Part shown: in pieces, positions 7,833 to 16,394 of the stretch
How the letters are laid out: every line of letters begins with the position of its first letter
Position numbering within the stretch: position 1 is the first letter of the stretch
Source: an uncultured Paracoccaceae bacterium
Lineage (GTDB): Bacteria; Pseudomonadota; Alphaproteobacteria; Rhodobacterales; Rhodobacteraceae
NCBI GenBank assembly: GCA_945952025.1
Contig: CAMFGW010000001.1
Location: forward strand, 113,492 to 177,491
DNA length: 64,000 bases
Reading direction: 5' to 3'
The notes under the pieces: generated by a model
The model's input: only the letters and a program-made list of their open reading frames with translations
Database searches by the model: none
What the model was told of the DNA's origin: nothing
Program-made: the position numbers and the translations under genes

Positions 7833-8740
7833 GGTCCGAACGGCTCGCCCAGCGAGGCGACGCCGTTGATCTTCAAAAGCCGCTTGTTCGACGAGATGAT
7901 GCCCAGGACAATGATGGTCACGATGTAGGGCAGGCTCGCCAGGAATTGCGAGTTGAGGCTGACGCCCGAGGCTTGCGCCGCAAGCCCCCCAAGCGACACG
8001 GCGCCGAAGAGGACGGCGCCGAAGAAGACGCGGCCGGTCATCCAGGTCGCGAAGACCACAAGCGCCAGCGCGATCCAGCCGCGCCCGGCGATCATGCCCT
8101 CGGCCCAAAGCGGCGTATAGACGGTCGAGGCATAGGCGCCCGCGAACCCGGCCATCAGCCCGCCGAACGCGACCGCACCATAACGGATCGCCAGCACCGG
8201 ATAGCCGATGGCGCGCGCGGCGCCGGGGTTTTCGCCCACCGCGCGGATCACGAGGCCGAGTTTCGTGAAGCGCAGCGCATACCAGAGCCCCAGCGTCGCC
8301 AGGAGCGTCAGCCAGACGATCGGGTCCTGCTGGAAAAGCCCGCCCGCGACGGGCAGGTCGGCCAGCCCCGGCACCGCGATCTTCGGCAGGCCGGTGACGG
8401 TCGTGCTTTCGTAGGTCTTGCCGAAAAGGGCCGACAGCCCCTCGCCCAGGATGGCGATGGCAAGGCCCGCCGCGACTTGGTTGGCGCGCAAGGACAGCGC
8501 GAGCCAGGCAAAGACCAGCGCCAGCGCCATGCCCGCGACGCCGGCGGCGAGGAAGCCCGCTGCATGGCCGCCCCCCTGGTGGACGATGATGAAGGCGACG
8601 ACGGCGCCGAAGGCCATCATCCCCTCGATCCCCAGGTTCAGGACGCCGGAACGTTCGGCCACCAGTTCGCCCAGTGCGGCCAGCAGGAAGGGGGTCGCGG
8701 CAGCGAGCATGCCGGCGATGATGAAGGCAAGGCCGCTCAT
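7829..8740 (-). CDS. ABC transporter permease, nucleoside/purine (BMP) type
   Basis: 303 aa, very hydrophobic. The start is ATG 8738-8740, which overlaps the preceding permease stop by 4 bp. It carries the family motif ERSGVLNLGIEGMMAFGA and the cytoplasmic loop GENPGAARAIGY. This is the second permease of BMP-type importers (nucleosides, purines and riboflavin-like solutes in characterised systems). It is the last gene of the nine-gene minus-strand operon that starts at 16308, so the importer probably brings in the substrate of the oxygenase/deaminase genes. Confidence 0.88.
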   Translation of the reverse strand: MSGLAFIIAGMLAAATPFLLAALGELVAERSGVLNLGIEGMMAFGAVVAFIIVHQGGGHAAGFLAAGVAGMALALVFAWLALSLRANQVAAGLAIAILGEGLSALFGKTYESTTVTGLPKIAVPGLADLPVAGGLFQQDPIVWLTLLATLGLWYALRFTKLGLVIRAVGENPGAARAIGYPVLAIRYGAVAFGGLMAGFAGAYASTVYTPLWAEGMIAGRGWIALALVVFATWMTGRVFFGAVLFGAVSLGGLAAQASGVSLNSQFLASLPYIVTIIVLGIISSNKRLLKINGVASLGEPFGP

Positions 8741-9828
8741 GCCCGGACCTCCTGCGGCGGTCGCCACTGGATGCGGAAGCGCACCAGCGTGATGGCCGCC
8801 AGGTAGAAGACCAGAAGGCTGCCCTGAAAGACCTCGACCGCCGCTTTCGGCAGGTCGGCCGACACCATGGCATTGTCGCCGCCGATGTTCAGCGCGGCGA
8901 TCAGAAGCGACGAGAAGATGATGCCGATCGGGTGCAGGCCGCCCAGATAGGCCACGATGATCGCCGTGTAGCCGTAGCCCGAACTGACCGACCTTTGCAG
9001 CTGGCCCAAGGGGCCCGCCACCTCGGCCGCGCCTGCAAGGCCGGCCGCGAAGCCGCCGATCAGCAGCGACAGCCACACGGCGCGCCCTTCGGAAAAGCCG
9101 GCGTAGGCGGTGGCGTGCGGGGCAAGGCCGCCCACCAGAAGCTGATAGCCCTGAAAGCTTTTCTGCATGTAGAGGTAGATCAGCCCGGCCCAGACGAAGG
9201 CCAGGATCAGCGCCACGTTGACCCGCGTGCCGGGGATGAGCGTCGGCAGGATCGCGTCGTTCTGGAACATGACCGATTGCGGGAAGTTGAAGCCCATCGG
9301 ATCCTTCCAGGGGCCGACCAGGAGGTAATTCAGAAGCTGCGCGGCAATCAGGCTCATCATCAGCGTGACGAGGATTTCCGAGGCATTGAGCCGGACCCGC
9401 CAGAAGGCCGGGACCGTGGCCCAAAGCGCGCCGCCGATGCCCCCCAGAAGCAGCATCAGGGCCCAGATCCAGCCGCCGGTCGCTTCAGGGAACCAGACCG
9501 GGATCGAGGCTGCGAAGATCGCGCCCAGGATGAACTGGCCCTCGGCGCCGATGTTGATGACCTTGGCGCGGAAGCCTACGGCGAGGCCTTCGGCGATCAG
9601 CAGGAGGGGCGTCAACTTCAAGAGCACTTCGGAGAAAGACGACCAGGAGACGAAGGGCTCTACCAGCATCGCATAGAAGACGGCCGCCGGGTCCTTGCCC
9701 ATGGCGATATAGAGCAGGAAGTTGACCAGCCCGGCGGCCAGCAGGGCCGCGAGCGGCGCCAGAAGCGCCGCGCGACGCGAGGCGCCGTCGCGCCGGATCA
9801 GGCGCAGGCGGAAGGGCAGCTCGGTCAT
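8737..9828 (-). CDS. ABC transporter permease, nucleoside/purine (BMP) type
   Basis: 363 aa inner-membrane permease with many transmembrane segments. It contains KVINIGAEGQFILGA and a later SGYGYTAIIVAYLGGLHP segment, typical of the larger permease of BMP-type importers. It overlaps the ATPase gene upstream by 4 bp and the second permease downstream by 4 bp. Together with the ATPase at 9825-11360 and the substrate-binding protein at 11365-12465 it makes a complete importer. Confidence 0.88.
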   Translation of the reverse strand: MTELPFRLRLIRRDGASRRAALLAPLAALLAAGLVNFLLYIAMGKDPAAVFYAMLVEPFVSWSSFSEVLLKLTPLLLIAEGLAVGFRAKVINIGAEGQFILGAIFAASIPVWFPEATGGWIWALMLLLGGIGGALWATVPAFWRVRLNASEILVTLMMSLIAAQLLNYLLVGPWKDPMGFNFPQSVMFQNDAILPTLIPGTRVNVALILAFVWAGLIYLYMQKSFQGYQLLVGGLAPHATAYAGFSEGRAVWLSLLIGGFAAGLAGAAEVAGPLGQLQRSVSSGYGYTAIIVAYLGGLHPIGIIFSSLLIAALNIGGDNAMVSADLPKAAVEVFQGSLLVFYLAAITLVRFRIQWRPPQEVRA

Positions 9829-11360
9829 GAGTGAGCTCTTTCGTCGCCGCCGCCTGTGCCTTCACGCGTGCCGACCATGTAGCGCCCCACCTCCTGCACG
9901 TCCGTCTCGGCGATGCGGAGCGAGGGCGACAACCGCCCCTCGCGGATCACCATCACTCGGTCGCAGATTTCGAACAGTTCCTCGATCTCTTCCGAGATGA
10001 CGAAGATGGCGCAGCCCTGGTTGCGCAGCTCGACCAGCCGGCGCCGGATCGCGGTCGCCGCCCCGATGTCGACGCCCCAGGTCGGCTGCGCGACGAACAG
10101 AAGCCGGGGCGCCAGCATCAGTTCGCGCCCGACGATGAATTTCTGCAGGTTGCCGCCCGAAAGCGCGCCCGCCTCGGCCTCGGGCCCCGGGGCGCGCACG
10201 TCGAATTCCTCGATGCAGCGGCGGGTGAAGGCCGCCTCGCGCGTGCGGTCGATCAGCCCGTTGCGGACCAGGCCCAGCCGGTGCGCCGTCAGAAGGCTGT
10301 TGTCGGCGAGCGACATGTCCGGCACCGCGCCGCGCCCAAGCCGTTCTTCCGGCACGAAGGCAAAGCCAAGCTCGCGCCGGTCGGCCGCACCCCGGTCGCC
10401 CACGGGCCGGCCCATCATCCGCACCCGTTCGGCGTCGGCGCGCGGCAGGGTCCATTCGCCGGAAATCAGCCGCGTCAGTTCGGCCTGCCCGTTCCCCGAC
10501 ACGCCGGCAAGTCCCAGGACCTCGCCCGTGCGGACCTCGAACGACATGTCCGCAAGGGCCATGGCGAAGGGGTCGTCGGGCCGGTGGTTCAGCCGGTCGA
10601 CCTGCAACAGCACCTCGCCCGGCGCCAGGCTGCGGGCATGGGCCATTTCGGGCATGGCGTGGCCGATCATCATCCGGGCCAGCGCGTGGGCGTCATGGCC
10701 GCGCGGATCGACATTGTCCACGACCGTGCCCGCGCGCAGGATCGTCGCCCGGTCACAGATCGCGCGCACCTCGTCGAGCTTGTGCGAGATGAAGAGGATC
10801 GACACCCCGCCTTCCTTCAGCCTTTGCAGCGTCTGAAACAGCCGCTCGACCGACTGCGGCGGCAGGACCGAGGTCGGCTCGTCCAGGATCAGTAGGCGCG
10901 GGTCGGTCATCAGGCAGCGGATGATCTCGACCCGCTGGCGCTCGCCGACCGACAGGGCATGGACATAAGCCTGCGGGTCGACATCCAGCCCGAAGGTCTG
11001 GCCAAGCGTGCGGATGCGCTGGCCAAGGTCGGCCTTGGTGCCGGGAACGACGAGCGAGATGTTCTCGACCACCGTCAGCGTGTCGAACAGGGAAAAGTGC
11101 TGGAACACCATGCCGATCCCGGCGCGCCGCGCCTCGGCGGGCGAGGTGACGCGCAAGGGGGCGCCGCGCCACAGGATCTCGCCCGCGTCGGGCGTCTCGA
11201 CCCCGTAGATCAGCTTCATCAGGGTGGATTTGCCCGCGCCGTTCTCGCCCAATATGGCATGGATCGACCCCTCGGCCACCTCGAGGTCGATCGCATGGTT
11301 GGCCCGGACAGAGCCGTAGCTCTTGCCCAGGCCCCGAAGGGTGAGAAGCGGCGAGGGCAA
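9825..11360 (-). CDS. ABC transporter ATP-binding protein with two ATPase domains (BMP/nucleoside type)
   Basis: 511 aa with two tandem nucleotide-binding domains. The first has Walker A GENGAGKST near residue 39, a signature LSVGERQRVEI and Walker B RLLILDEPTSVL. The second has a GVSGNGQAELT P-loop variant and an ALSGGNLQKFIVGRE signature, with the degenerate Walker A usual for this class. The 4-bp gap after the BMP lipoprotein-type gene and 4-bp overlap with the first permease place it in the same transcript. Confidence 0.9.
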   Translation of the reverse strand: MPSPLLTLRGLGKSYGSVRANHAIDLEVAEGSIHAILGENGAGKSTLMKLIYGVETPDAGEILWRGAPLRVTSPAEARRAGIGMVFQHFSLFDTLTVVENISLVVPGTKADLGQRIRTLGQTFGLDVDPQAYVHALSVGERQRVEIIRCLMTDPRLLILDEPTSVLPPQSVERLFQTLQRLKEGGVSILFISHKLDEVRAICDRATILRAGTVVDNVDPRGHDAHALARMMIGHAMPEMAHARSLAPGEVLLQVDRLNHRPDDPFAMALADMSFEVRTGEVLGLAGVSGNGQAELTRLISGEWTLPRADAERVRMMGRPVGDRGAADRRELGFAFVPEERLGRGAVPDMSLADNSLLTAHRLGLVRNGLIDRTREAAFTRRCIEEFDVRAPGPEAEAGALSGGNLQKFIVGRELMLAPRLLFVAQPTWGVDIGAATAIRRRLVELRNQGCAIFVISEEIEELFEICDRVMVIREGRLSPSLRIAETDVQEVGRYMVGTREGTGGGDERAHS

Positions 11361-11364
11361 GGGC

Positions 11365-12465
11365 TTACTTCGGCAGGGGCGTGGTCACGCCCTTGACGTG
11401 CCAGTCCATCGCGACGATGGCCGCGTCATCCATTGACGCACCGGCCGCCACGCCTTCGGACCCGTCCTGCTTGGCAATCGGCCCGGCAAAGACCGAAAGG
11501 CTGCCGTCGGCGATCTTGCCCTCGGCCTCGGTAATCTTGGTCATCACGTCGGCGGGGATGTCCTTGCTCCAGTCCACGACCTTCACCACCTTGTCGGCCA
11601 CGCCCAGGAAGGCCACCGTGCCCTTGAAGGTGCCGGCGATATGGTCGTTGATCTGCTGGGAGAAGAAGGGCGACCAGTCGGTCGCGACGCAGCCCAGGTA
11701 TTTCTTCGGCGCGTATTTCTGCATCGACGAGTTCAGGTTCCAGACATAGGCGCCCGCCTCTTCGCAGACCGACACGACCGAGGGCGAATCCTGTGCGTTC
11801 GAGAAGATGACGTCACACCCCTGCGCCAGAAGCGCCTTGGCGGCCTCTTGTTCCTTGGCGGGATCGAACCAGGAGTTCACCCAGACGACCGACACTTCGA
11901 CCTTCGGGTTGATGGCCTGGGCGCCCAGCGCAAAGGCGTTGACCGAGGTGATGAGTTCCGGGATCGGGAAGGCCGAGACCGAGCCGAGCTTGCCGGACTT
12001 CGACACGGCGGCGGCGGCCATGCCCATCAGGTAGGTGGCCTGATAGTAGCGCGCCGCGAAGGGCGAGAAGTTCGGGGCGGTCATGAAGCCGGAGGCATGC
12101 AGGACCGACACGTCCGGGTTGCGCTTGGCGACCTGCAGGGCGCCATTCTGGTAGCCGAAGGACCCTGCGATCAGGAACTTGTTCCCGTCGGCCACAGCCT
12201 TGGTCATGATGCGGTCGGCATCGGGGCCTTCGGGGATGTTTTCCAGGACCGTGATCTTGGCCTTGTCGCCGAGTGCCGCCTTGATCGGGTCGAGCCCGGC
12301 CGACAGCGCATGGCCCCAGCCGACATCGCCCAGGGGCGAGGGCAGGACAAGGACGATGCCCAGCGGTTCGTCTGCCGCATGGGCAATGGCCGGCGCCAGT
12401 GCGGCGGCAAGTCCGGTCGCGGCGGTGGACTTCAGGAAGCCGCGGCGATTGAGGTCAGAGGTCAT
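11365..12465 (-). CDS. BMP-family substrate-binding protein with Tat-type signal
   Basis: 366 aa. The N-terminus MTSDLNRRGFLKSTAATG carries a twin-arginine motif (RRGFLK) and a hydrophobic stretch ending in AIAHAADE, so export by Tat to the periplasm is expected. The mature part (LGIVLVLPSPLGDVGWGHA, FGYQNGALQVAKRNPDV, YLMGMAAAAVSKSGKLG) fits the Bmp/PnrA family, known to bind nucleosides and related solutes. It sits between the amidohydrolase and the ATPase genes, so it probably selects the purine-like substrate degraded by the operon. Confidence 0.88.
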   Translation of the reverse strand: MTSDLNRRGFLKSTAATGLAAALAPAIAHAADEPLGIVLVLPSPLGDVGWGHALSAGLDPIKAALGDKAKITVLENIPEGPDADRIMTKAVADGNKFLIAGSFGYQNGALQVAKRNPDVSVLHASGFMTAPNFSPFAARYYQATYLMGMAAAAVSKSGKLGSVSAFPIPELITSVNAFALGAQAINPKVEVSVVWVNSWFDPAKEQEAAKALLAQGCDVIFSNAQDSPSVVSVCEEAGAYVWNLNSSMQKYAPKKYLGCVATDWSPFFSQQINDHIAGTFKGTVAFLGVADKVVKVVDWSKDIPADVMTKITEAEGKIADGSLSVFAGPIAKQDGSEGVAAGASMDDAAIVAMDWHVKGVTTPLPK

Positions 12466-12489
12466 GTGTATCTCCTGTTCGCGCTGGTG

Positions 12490-13860
12490 TCAGATGTCGA
12501 TCGTGGCAAGGGTGGCTTCGGCTTCGGCCATCATCTGCGCCTCGTCGAGGCCCGGGAACTCGCCCTTGGCCCAGACGATGCGGCCGTTGACCATGGTCAG
12601 GTCTGTGGCCATGCCGATGCCGACGCGGGGGATGAGGCTTGCCGGGTCGTGGCGGGTGCCGACGTAATCCATGCGCCGGCTGTCGATGGCGAAAAGGTCC
12701 GCCGCCATGCCGGGTTGAAGGCGTCCGATGTCCTTGCGGCCCAGAAGCGAGGCGCCGCCTTCGGTGCCGTAGCCGAGGAAGGTCGCAGGGTCCGGGACCG
12801 GGTGGGTCCGGCCGGCGGCGACGAGGCATTGCAGCATGTAGGCCGAATGCAGGCAGTGCATCAGGTTCGAATTGTCGTTCGCGGCCGCACCGTCGCAGCC
12901 AAGGCCGATCCGCACCCCTAACGCCTCCATCGCCGGGATCGGCGTGACCTCGGCGCCAACCAGGTAGACCGGTTCGGGGCAGTGCGAGACGCCGGTGCCG
13001 GACGCTGCGAGCTGGCGGAGTTCCGGCTCTGTCAGTTCCCAGCAATGGGCATAGAAGGTGTCGGGGCCGCAGAAGCCCATCTGTTCCAGATAGTCGACCG
13101 TCCGCAGGCCGTGGCGGGCGCGGATGACCTCGCTTTCCCCCTCGCCCACATGGCTGTGCAGGATCGCGCCCCGGTCGCGGGCCAGGGCCAGCGCCTCGGT
13201 GAAGGTCTCGCGGTAGCAGTTCACCGGCTGGCAGGGTGCCAGCGACACCTGCCGCATCGCGAAGGGGCCGGGCTGGTGGTAGGCGTCCAGCAGCCGCTCG
13301 CAATCGGCGATGAATTCGTCCGTCGTCTCAAGCATCTCGTCGGGGATGGTCGAGCCTTCGGACTTCGGCAGCGTGTTGGTGCCCCGCCCCGCATGGTAGC
13401 GGATGCCGAGCCTCTCCGCCGCCTCGAACTGGCGGTCGACGAGGCGCTTGCCGGCCTTCCTCGGGTAGCAATACTGGTGGTCGAAGGCGGTGGTGCAGCC
13501 GTGCTTCAGAAGCTCGGCCATGGCGGTCAGTGAGGAATGGTAGAAGCAATCCTCGCTCAGCCGCGCGAAGACCGGGTAGATCCGGTCCAGCCATTCGATG
13601 AGCGACAGTTTCGTCCAGTCGAGGTCGGCGCGATTGCGCACGAAGCACTGGAAGAAATGGTGGTGCGTATTGACCAGGCCGGGGTAGAGGAACCAGCCGG
13701 TGGCGTCGATGACCTCGGCTCCCGGCGGGGGGACGAGTGCGGCGCCGATGGCCTTGATTGCCGGGCCTTCGGTCAGCAGGTCGACGTTGCGGCTGACCGC
13801 GATGCCGGCGTCGGTGCCGGTCGTCACGGCGGCGCAGTTGCGGAAGAGGTATCCCGCCAT
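12490..13860 (-). CDS. Amidohydrolase, guanine/8-oxoguanine deaminase-like (COG0402 class)
   Basis: 456 aa, start ATG 13858-13860. Metal-site motifs are NTHHHFFQ at about 65-70, LHSHVGEGE with His near 237, AHCWELTEPE with His near 272, and GLGCDGAAAND with Asp near 323. This is the pattern of aminohydrolases acting on purines and s-triazines. Adjacent genes encode a purine-type importer and a Rieske-type N-demethylase-like trio, so deamination of a (methylated or oxidised) guanine is a reasonable inference. Hydroxyatrazine-like or 8-oxoguanine substrates are alternatives. Confidence 0.82.
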   Translation of the reverse strand: MAGYLFRNCAAVTTGTDAGIAVSRNVDLLTEGPAIKAIGAALVPPPGAEVIDATGWFLYPGLVNTHHHFFQCFVRNRADLDWTKLSLIEWLDRIYPVFARLSEDCFYHSSLTAMAELLKHGCTTAFDHQYCYPRKAGKRLVDRQFEAAERLGIRYHAGRGTNTLPKSEGSTIPDEMLETTDEFIADCERLLDAYHQPGPFAMRQVSLAPCQPVNCYRETFTEALALARDRGAILHSHVGEGESEVIRARHGLRTVDYLEQMGFCGPDTFYAHCWELTEPELRQLAASGTGVSHCPEPVYLVGAEVTPIPAMEALGVRIGLGCDGAAANDNSNLMHCLHSAYMLQCLVAAGRTHPVPDPATFLGYGTEGGASLLGRKDIGRLQPGMAADLFAIDSRRMDYVGTRHDPASLIPRVGIGMATDLTMVNGRIVWAKGEFPGLDEAQMMAEAEATLATIDI

Positions 13861-13861
13861 C

Positions 13862-14527
13862 TCAGCCCGCCGTCCCGCCGATTTCCGGGGCGGGCTCGGC
13901 GCTCGCCTCGTGCAGGCGGTGGATGCCCGGCATCTCGATGAAGCCCGGCAGCCCCCGGATCGCCCGCATCCAGAGCCGGATCGAGGGATAGGGCCCAAGG
14001 TCGATGCCGCCATCGGGGGCGAGTGCCACATAAGGAAAGCAGGCGATGTCGGCGATGGTCGGGATAGCGCCCACGAGGAAGCTGTGGCCGCGGCGGCGCC
14101 GGGCCGAGAGAGCGGCCTCAAGCTCGCGCAGGGCCCGCGTCGCCGACGCGCGCAGGGCGCCAATGTCGCCCGGCATCAGAAGCATGTCATGCAGCCGCGC
14201 ACCGCCGCAGGAGGCGGTCAGGCGCGGCGAAAAGGCCAGCCATTGTTCCACCTGCGCGCGGTCGGCCGGGGTGGCGTCGCCCAGCCATCCGGGGGCGGCC
14301 AGTGCGGCCAGATAGGTCAGCATCGCGCTCGACTCGGTCAGGATCAGCGCGCCATCGACCAGGATCGGGATCGTCCCGGCCGGGTTCAGCGCAAGGATCG
14401 GGTCGGTCTTGTGCTCGCGTCCGGGGTGGAAGTCGACGGGGCGGAGGTCCAGCTTCACGCCCGCGATGGCCGCCATGAGGCGCACCTTGTAGCAAGAGGG
14501 CGACAGTATGTAGTCGTAAAGCTTCAT
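13862..14527 (-). CDS. Glutathione S-transferase family protein, NdmE-like by context
   Basis: 221 aa with an N-terminal thioredoxin-fold domain (MKLYDYILSPSCYKVRL, NPAGTIPILVDGALILTESS with the conserved Pro and Ser) and an all-helical C-terminal domain. It overlaps the Rieske-less oxygenase gene by 4 bp and lies one base upstream of the deaminase gene. In Pseudomonas putida CBB5 a GST homologue, NdmE, is a structural partner of the Rieske-less demethylase NdmC. The gene pairing here suggests the same scaffold role. Ordinary glutathione conjugation or maleylpyruvate-type isomerisation cannot be excluded. Confidence 0.78.
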   Translation of the reverse strand: MKLYDYILSPSCYKVRLMAAIAGVKLDLRPVDFHPGREHKTDPILALNPAGTIPILVDGALILTESSAMLTYLAALAAPGWLGDATPADRAQVEQWLAFSPRLTASCGGARLHDMLLMPGDIGALRASATRALRELEAALSARRRRGHSFLVGAIPTIADIACFPYVALAPDGGIDLGPYPSIRLWMRAIRGLPGFIEMPGIHRLHEASAEPAPEIGGTAG

Positions 14528-15381
14528 GCCGCCACCAGTTGCGCGCCGTAGGTATAGCCGTGCCGCTTCAGCCAGCGCCGGTAGGCGATCGAGGTCATGT
14601 CGGCGCGCGTCGGAATCTCCAGCCCCGGATCAAGGGGCAGTTTCGCCGGGATCTGGTTTTCCAGGATCGAGCGGTCCTGCACGAAGATCATCTGCTGGAA
14701 ATGAATCATGTCAGTCATGGTGCTGGCGTCGTCGAACAGCGCCATCCAGGGCCAGACCTGGCACAGTTCCTCGGTCATCGGCTGGACGAAGAGCGTGATC
14801 ACATCCCATTCGCCGGGCCGGGGCGGGCTGGTCTTGTAGAGGATCGAGCAGGTCGGCGCCGGCACGCGATACATGTAGTCGGTGGTAATTCCGCCCCCGG
14901 CCGACTTCGCGGCCTGCGGCTGGAAGAAGCGGACCTTGGTCGCCCAGACCTCGTCGCTGTCCTCGCGGATCTCGACCTCGTAGCGCTCGACCTCGGTATG
15001 GGGTTCGGCGCCCAGGATGTCGGTGTGGACGAAGGGAAAATGCGCGATGTCGAGGAAGTTTTCCACCGCGCGCAAGGGCGAGCAGCGGACGCGGACGGTG
15101 CCCACGTCCACCAGCCTGCGGCCCGGCTGGTCGGCTTCCGGGATGGTGAAAAGGTCGCGTTCGGGGGTGCCGAGCGTGGTCCAGACATGGCCGAAGCGGG
15201 TCAGGACCGGCAGGGCGCGGCCTTTGGCGTCGGTGACTTGCGGGCCGCCGCCCTTGGCGCGGCCGATGTGGACCCGCTCGCCCAGAAGCAGGCTTTCGGC
15301 CGGGCTGTCGGGCAGTTTCGCCGCGATGCCGACCGGATACCACTGATGGCGCATCGCGCCGCCTGTTGTGCCTTCACTCAT
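14524..15381 (-). CDS. Rieske-type oxygenase catalytic subunit lacking its Rieske cluster (NdmC-like)
   Basis: 285 aa. The start RHQWYPVGIA...LLLGERVHIG is the usual N-terminal edge of a Rieske oxygenase, but the part that should hold CxH and CxxH is absent: the chain goes straight to LPVLTRFGHVWTTLG. The catalytic domain is intact, with ENFLDIAHFPFVH giving bridging Asp111 and iron ligands His114 and His119, and QDRSILENQ giving a third ligand near Asp236. NdmC, the caffeine-pathway N7-demethylase, also lacks the cluster and is served by an extra Rieske domain on NdmD. Here a separate Rieske gene overlaps by 4 bp. The substrate is inferred, not shown. Confidence 0.82.
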   Translation of the reverse strand: MSEGTTGGAMRHQWYPVGIAAKLPDSPAESLLLGERVHIGRAKGGGPQVTDAKGRALPVLTRFGHVWTTLGTPERDLFTIPEADQPGRRLVDVGTVRVRCSPLRAVENFLDIAHFPFVHTDILGAEPHTEVERYEVEIREDSDEVWATKVRFFQPQAAKSAGGGITTDYMYRVPAPTCSILYKTSPPRPGEWDVITLFVQPMTEELCQVWPWMALFDDASTMTDMIHFQQMIFVQDRSILENQIPAKLPLDPGLEIPTRADMTSIAYRRWLKRHGYTYGAQLVAA

Positions 15382-16007
15382 GCCGCCCTGCCCTTCTGCC
15401 CCGCCTCGGCCCGGCGCCGCAGGTCCTCGGCCGCGACTGACAGGGCGTCGAGCGCCTCTGGCGCGGCCGACAGGGGCGCCAAGAGATGCAGCCCCGACCT
15501 GTCCGGGCCCAGAGGCTGGATCAGGGCGACGGCCGGGGTCGGCCCAAGCGCGGCGCGGATCGCGTCGCCCTTGCCGCCCAGCGCCTCGGCCACCACACTC
15601 GCAGGGGCATCAACCTGAAGCGAGCGAAAGCCGGTGAAGCCCTCGAACGCCGGCGGGGCGGTGGCGGGGGCCCCGTCGGCGACCCAGATGACGCCCGACG
15701 CCTCGGCCACCGCAAAGGCGGGCACGCGGATCGCGTCGGGGGGTTCAAGGCCGGGGTGGGCCGGGATCTTGATGCACTGGCCGGTCTGGCCATAGCGCCA
15801 GCCGTGATAGATGCACGACAGCGCCTCGCCTCGCACGAAGCCGTGCGACAGCCGCATTCCCCGGTGGGGGCAACGGTCGGCCCAGGCGGCGATCTTGCCG
15901 GACGCGCTGCGCCAGATCGCCAGGTCGCGGTCGCCCAGCCGGCCGGGCGCGGCCGTGCCAGCGGGGACGTCCTGCGACAGTGCGGCGGCAGTCCAGGTCG
16001 TCGTCAT
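15378..16007 (-). CDS. Stand-alone Rieske [2Fe-2S] protein, probable electron donor to the adjacent oxygenase
   Basis: 209 aa. The cluster ligands are Cys46 and His48 (DRCPHRGM) and Cys65 and His68 (SCIYHGWRYG). The sequence after it (CIKIPAHPGLEPP, SGVIWVADG) is that of an oxygenase Rieske domain rather than a small ferredoxin. It therefore looks like the domain missing from the neighbouring 285-aa catalytic subunit. About 90 further residues form an Ala-rich C-terminal tail of unknown role. No reductase gene is present in the window, so electrons must come from elsewhere in the genome. Confidence 0.83.
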   Translation of the reverse strand: MTTTWTAAALSQDVPAGTAAPGRLGDRDLAIWRSASGKIAAWADRCPHRGMRLSHGFVRGEALSCIYHGWRYGQTGQCIKIPAHPGLEPPDAIRVPAFAVAEASGVIWVADGAPATAPPAFEGFTGFRSLQVDAPASVVAEALGGKGDAIRAALGPTPAVALIQPLGPDRSGLHLLAPLSAAPEALDALSVAAEDLRRRAEAGQKGRAA

Positions 16008-16032
16008 CTGCCGGACCCTTTCGTTGGCGCCA

Positions 16033-16308
16033 TCATGCGTCAGCCGTTCGGTTGGCCGCCCGGTCGTTCAGGGGCTCGCGCGCGATGTCGTCGACCCAGA
16101 CCTCGATCGGGCCCAGAAGGCAGCCCACTTCCATCGCGTCGACAAGCTCGGCCGGACCCTCGATGCGGACCTGCATCCGGGTCGGGCTGCGTTCGGAAAT
16201 GGACGCGGCAAGGCCCAGACGGCGCGCATGCCGTTCGACCCAGGGCACGAAAACCGGCGAGCCAAGGTCGCCGGAGATCGCGAATCGTTCCGCCGCAAAG
16301 TCTGACAT
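16033..16308 (-). CDS. Acylphosphatase-like small protein without catalytic residues
   Basis: 91 aa. Start ATG 16306-16308 is preceded by a G-rich ribosome-binding site (GGGGGGGAA). The order of elements (FAISGDLGSPVFVPWVERHA, RLGLAASIS, MQVRIEGPAELVDAM, GPIEVWVDDI) follows the acylphosphatase fold. The catalytic Arg of the GVGFR loop is replaced (SPVFVPW), and the catalytic Asn of the following strand is Ser. It is the first gene of the nine-gene operon, 25 bp before the Rieske gene, so a binding or chaperone role is more likely than phosphatase activity. Fold assignment is moderately sure. Confidence 0.6.
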   Translation of the reverse strand: MSDFAAERFAISGDLGSPVFVPWVERHARRLGLAASISERSPTRMQVRIEGPAELVDAMEVGCLLGPIEVWVDDIAREPLNDRAANRTADA

Positions 16309-16394
16309 TTCCCCCCCGTTCACTGGCAGTGAAGGGAGTTGCCGGTAGCAAGTCAAGCAGCAACTGCCCCACGGACAGGGCTCGTCCGGATGAC

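Noticed and set aside
8741..9424. Longer N-terminal reading of the second BMP permease
   Set aside because: It overlaps the first permease out of frame; ATG 8740 gives the family start and a 4-bp overlap.
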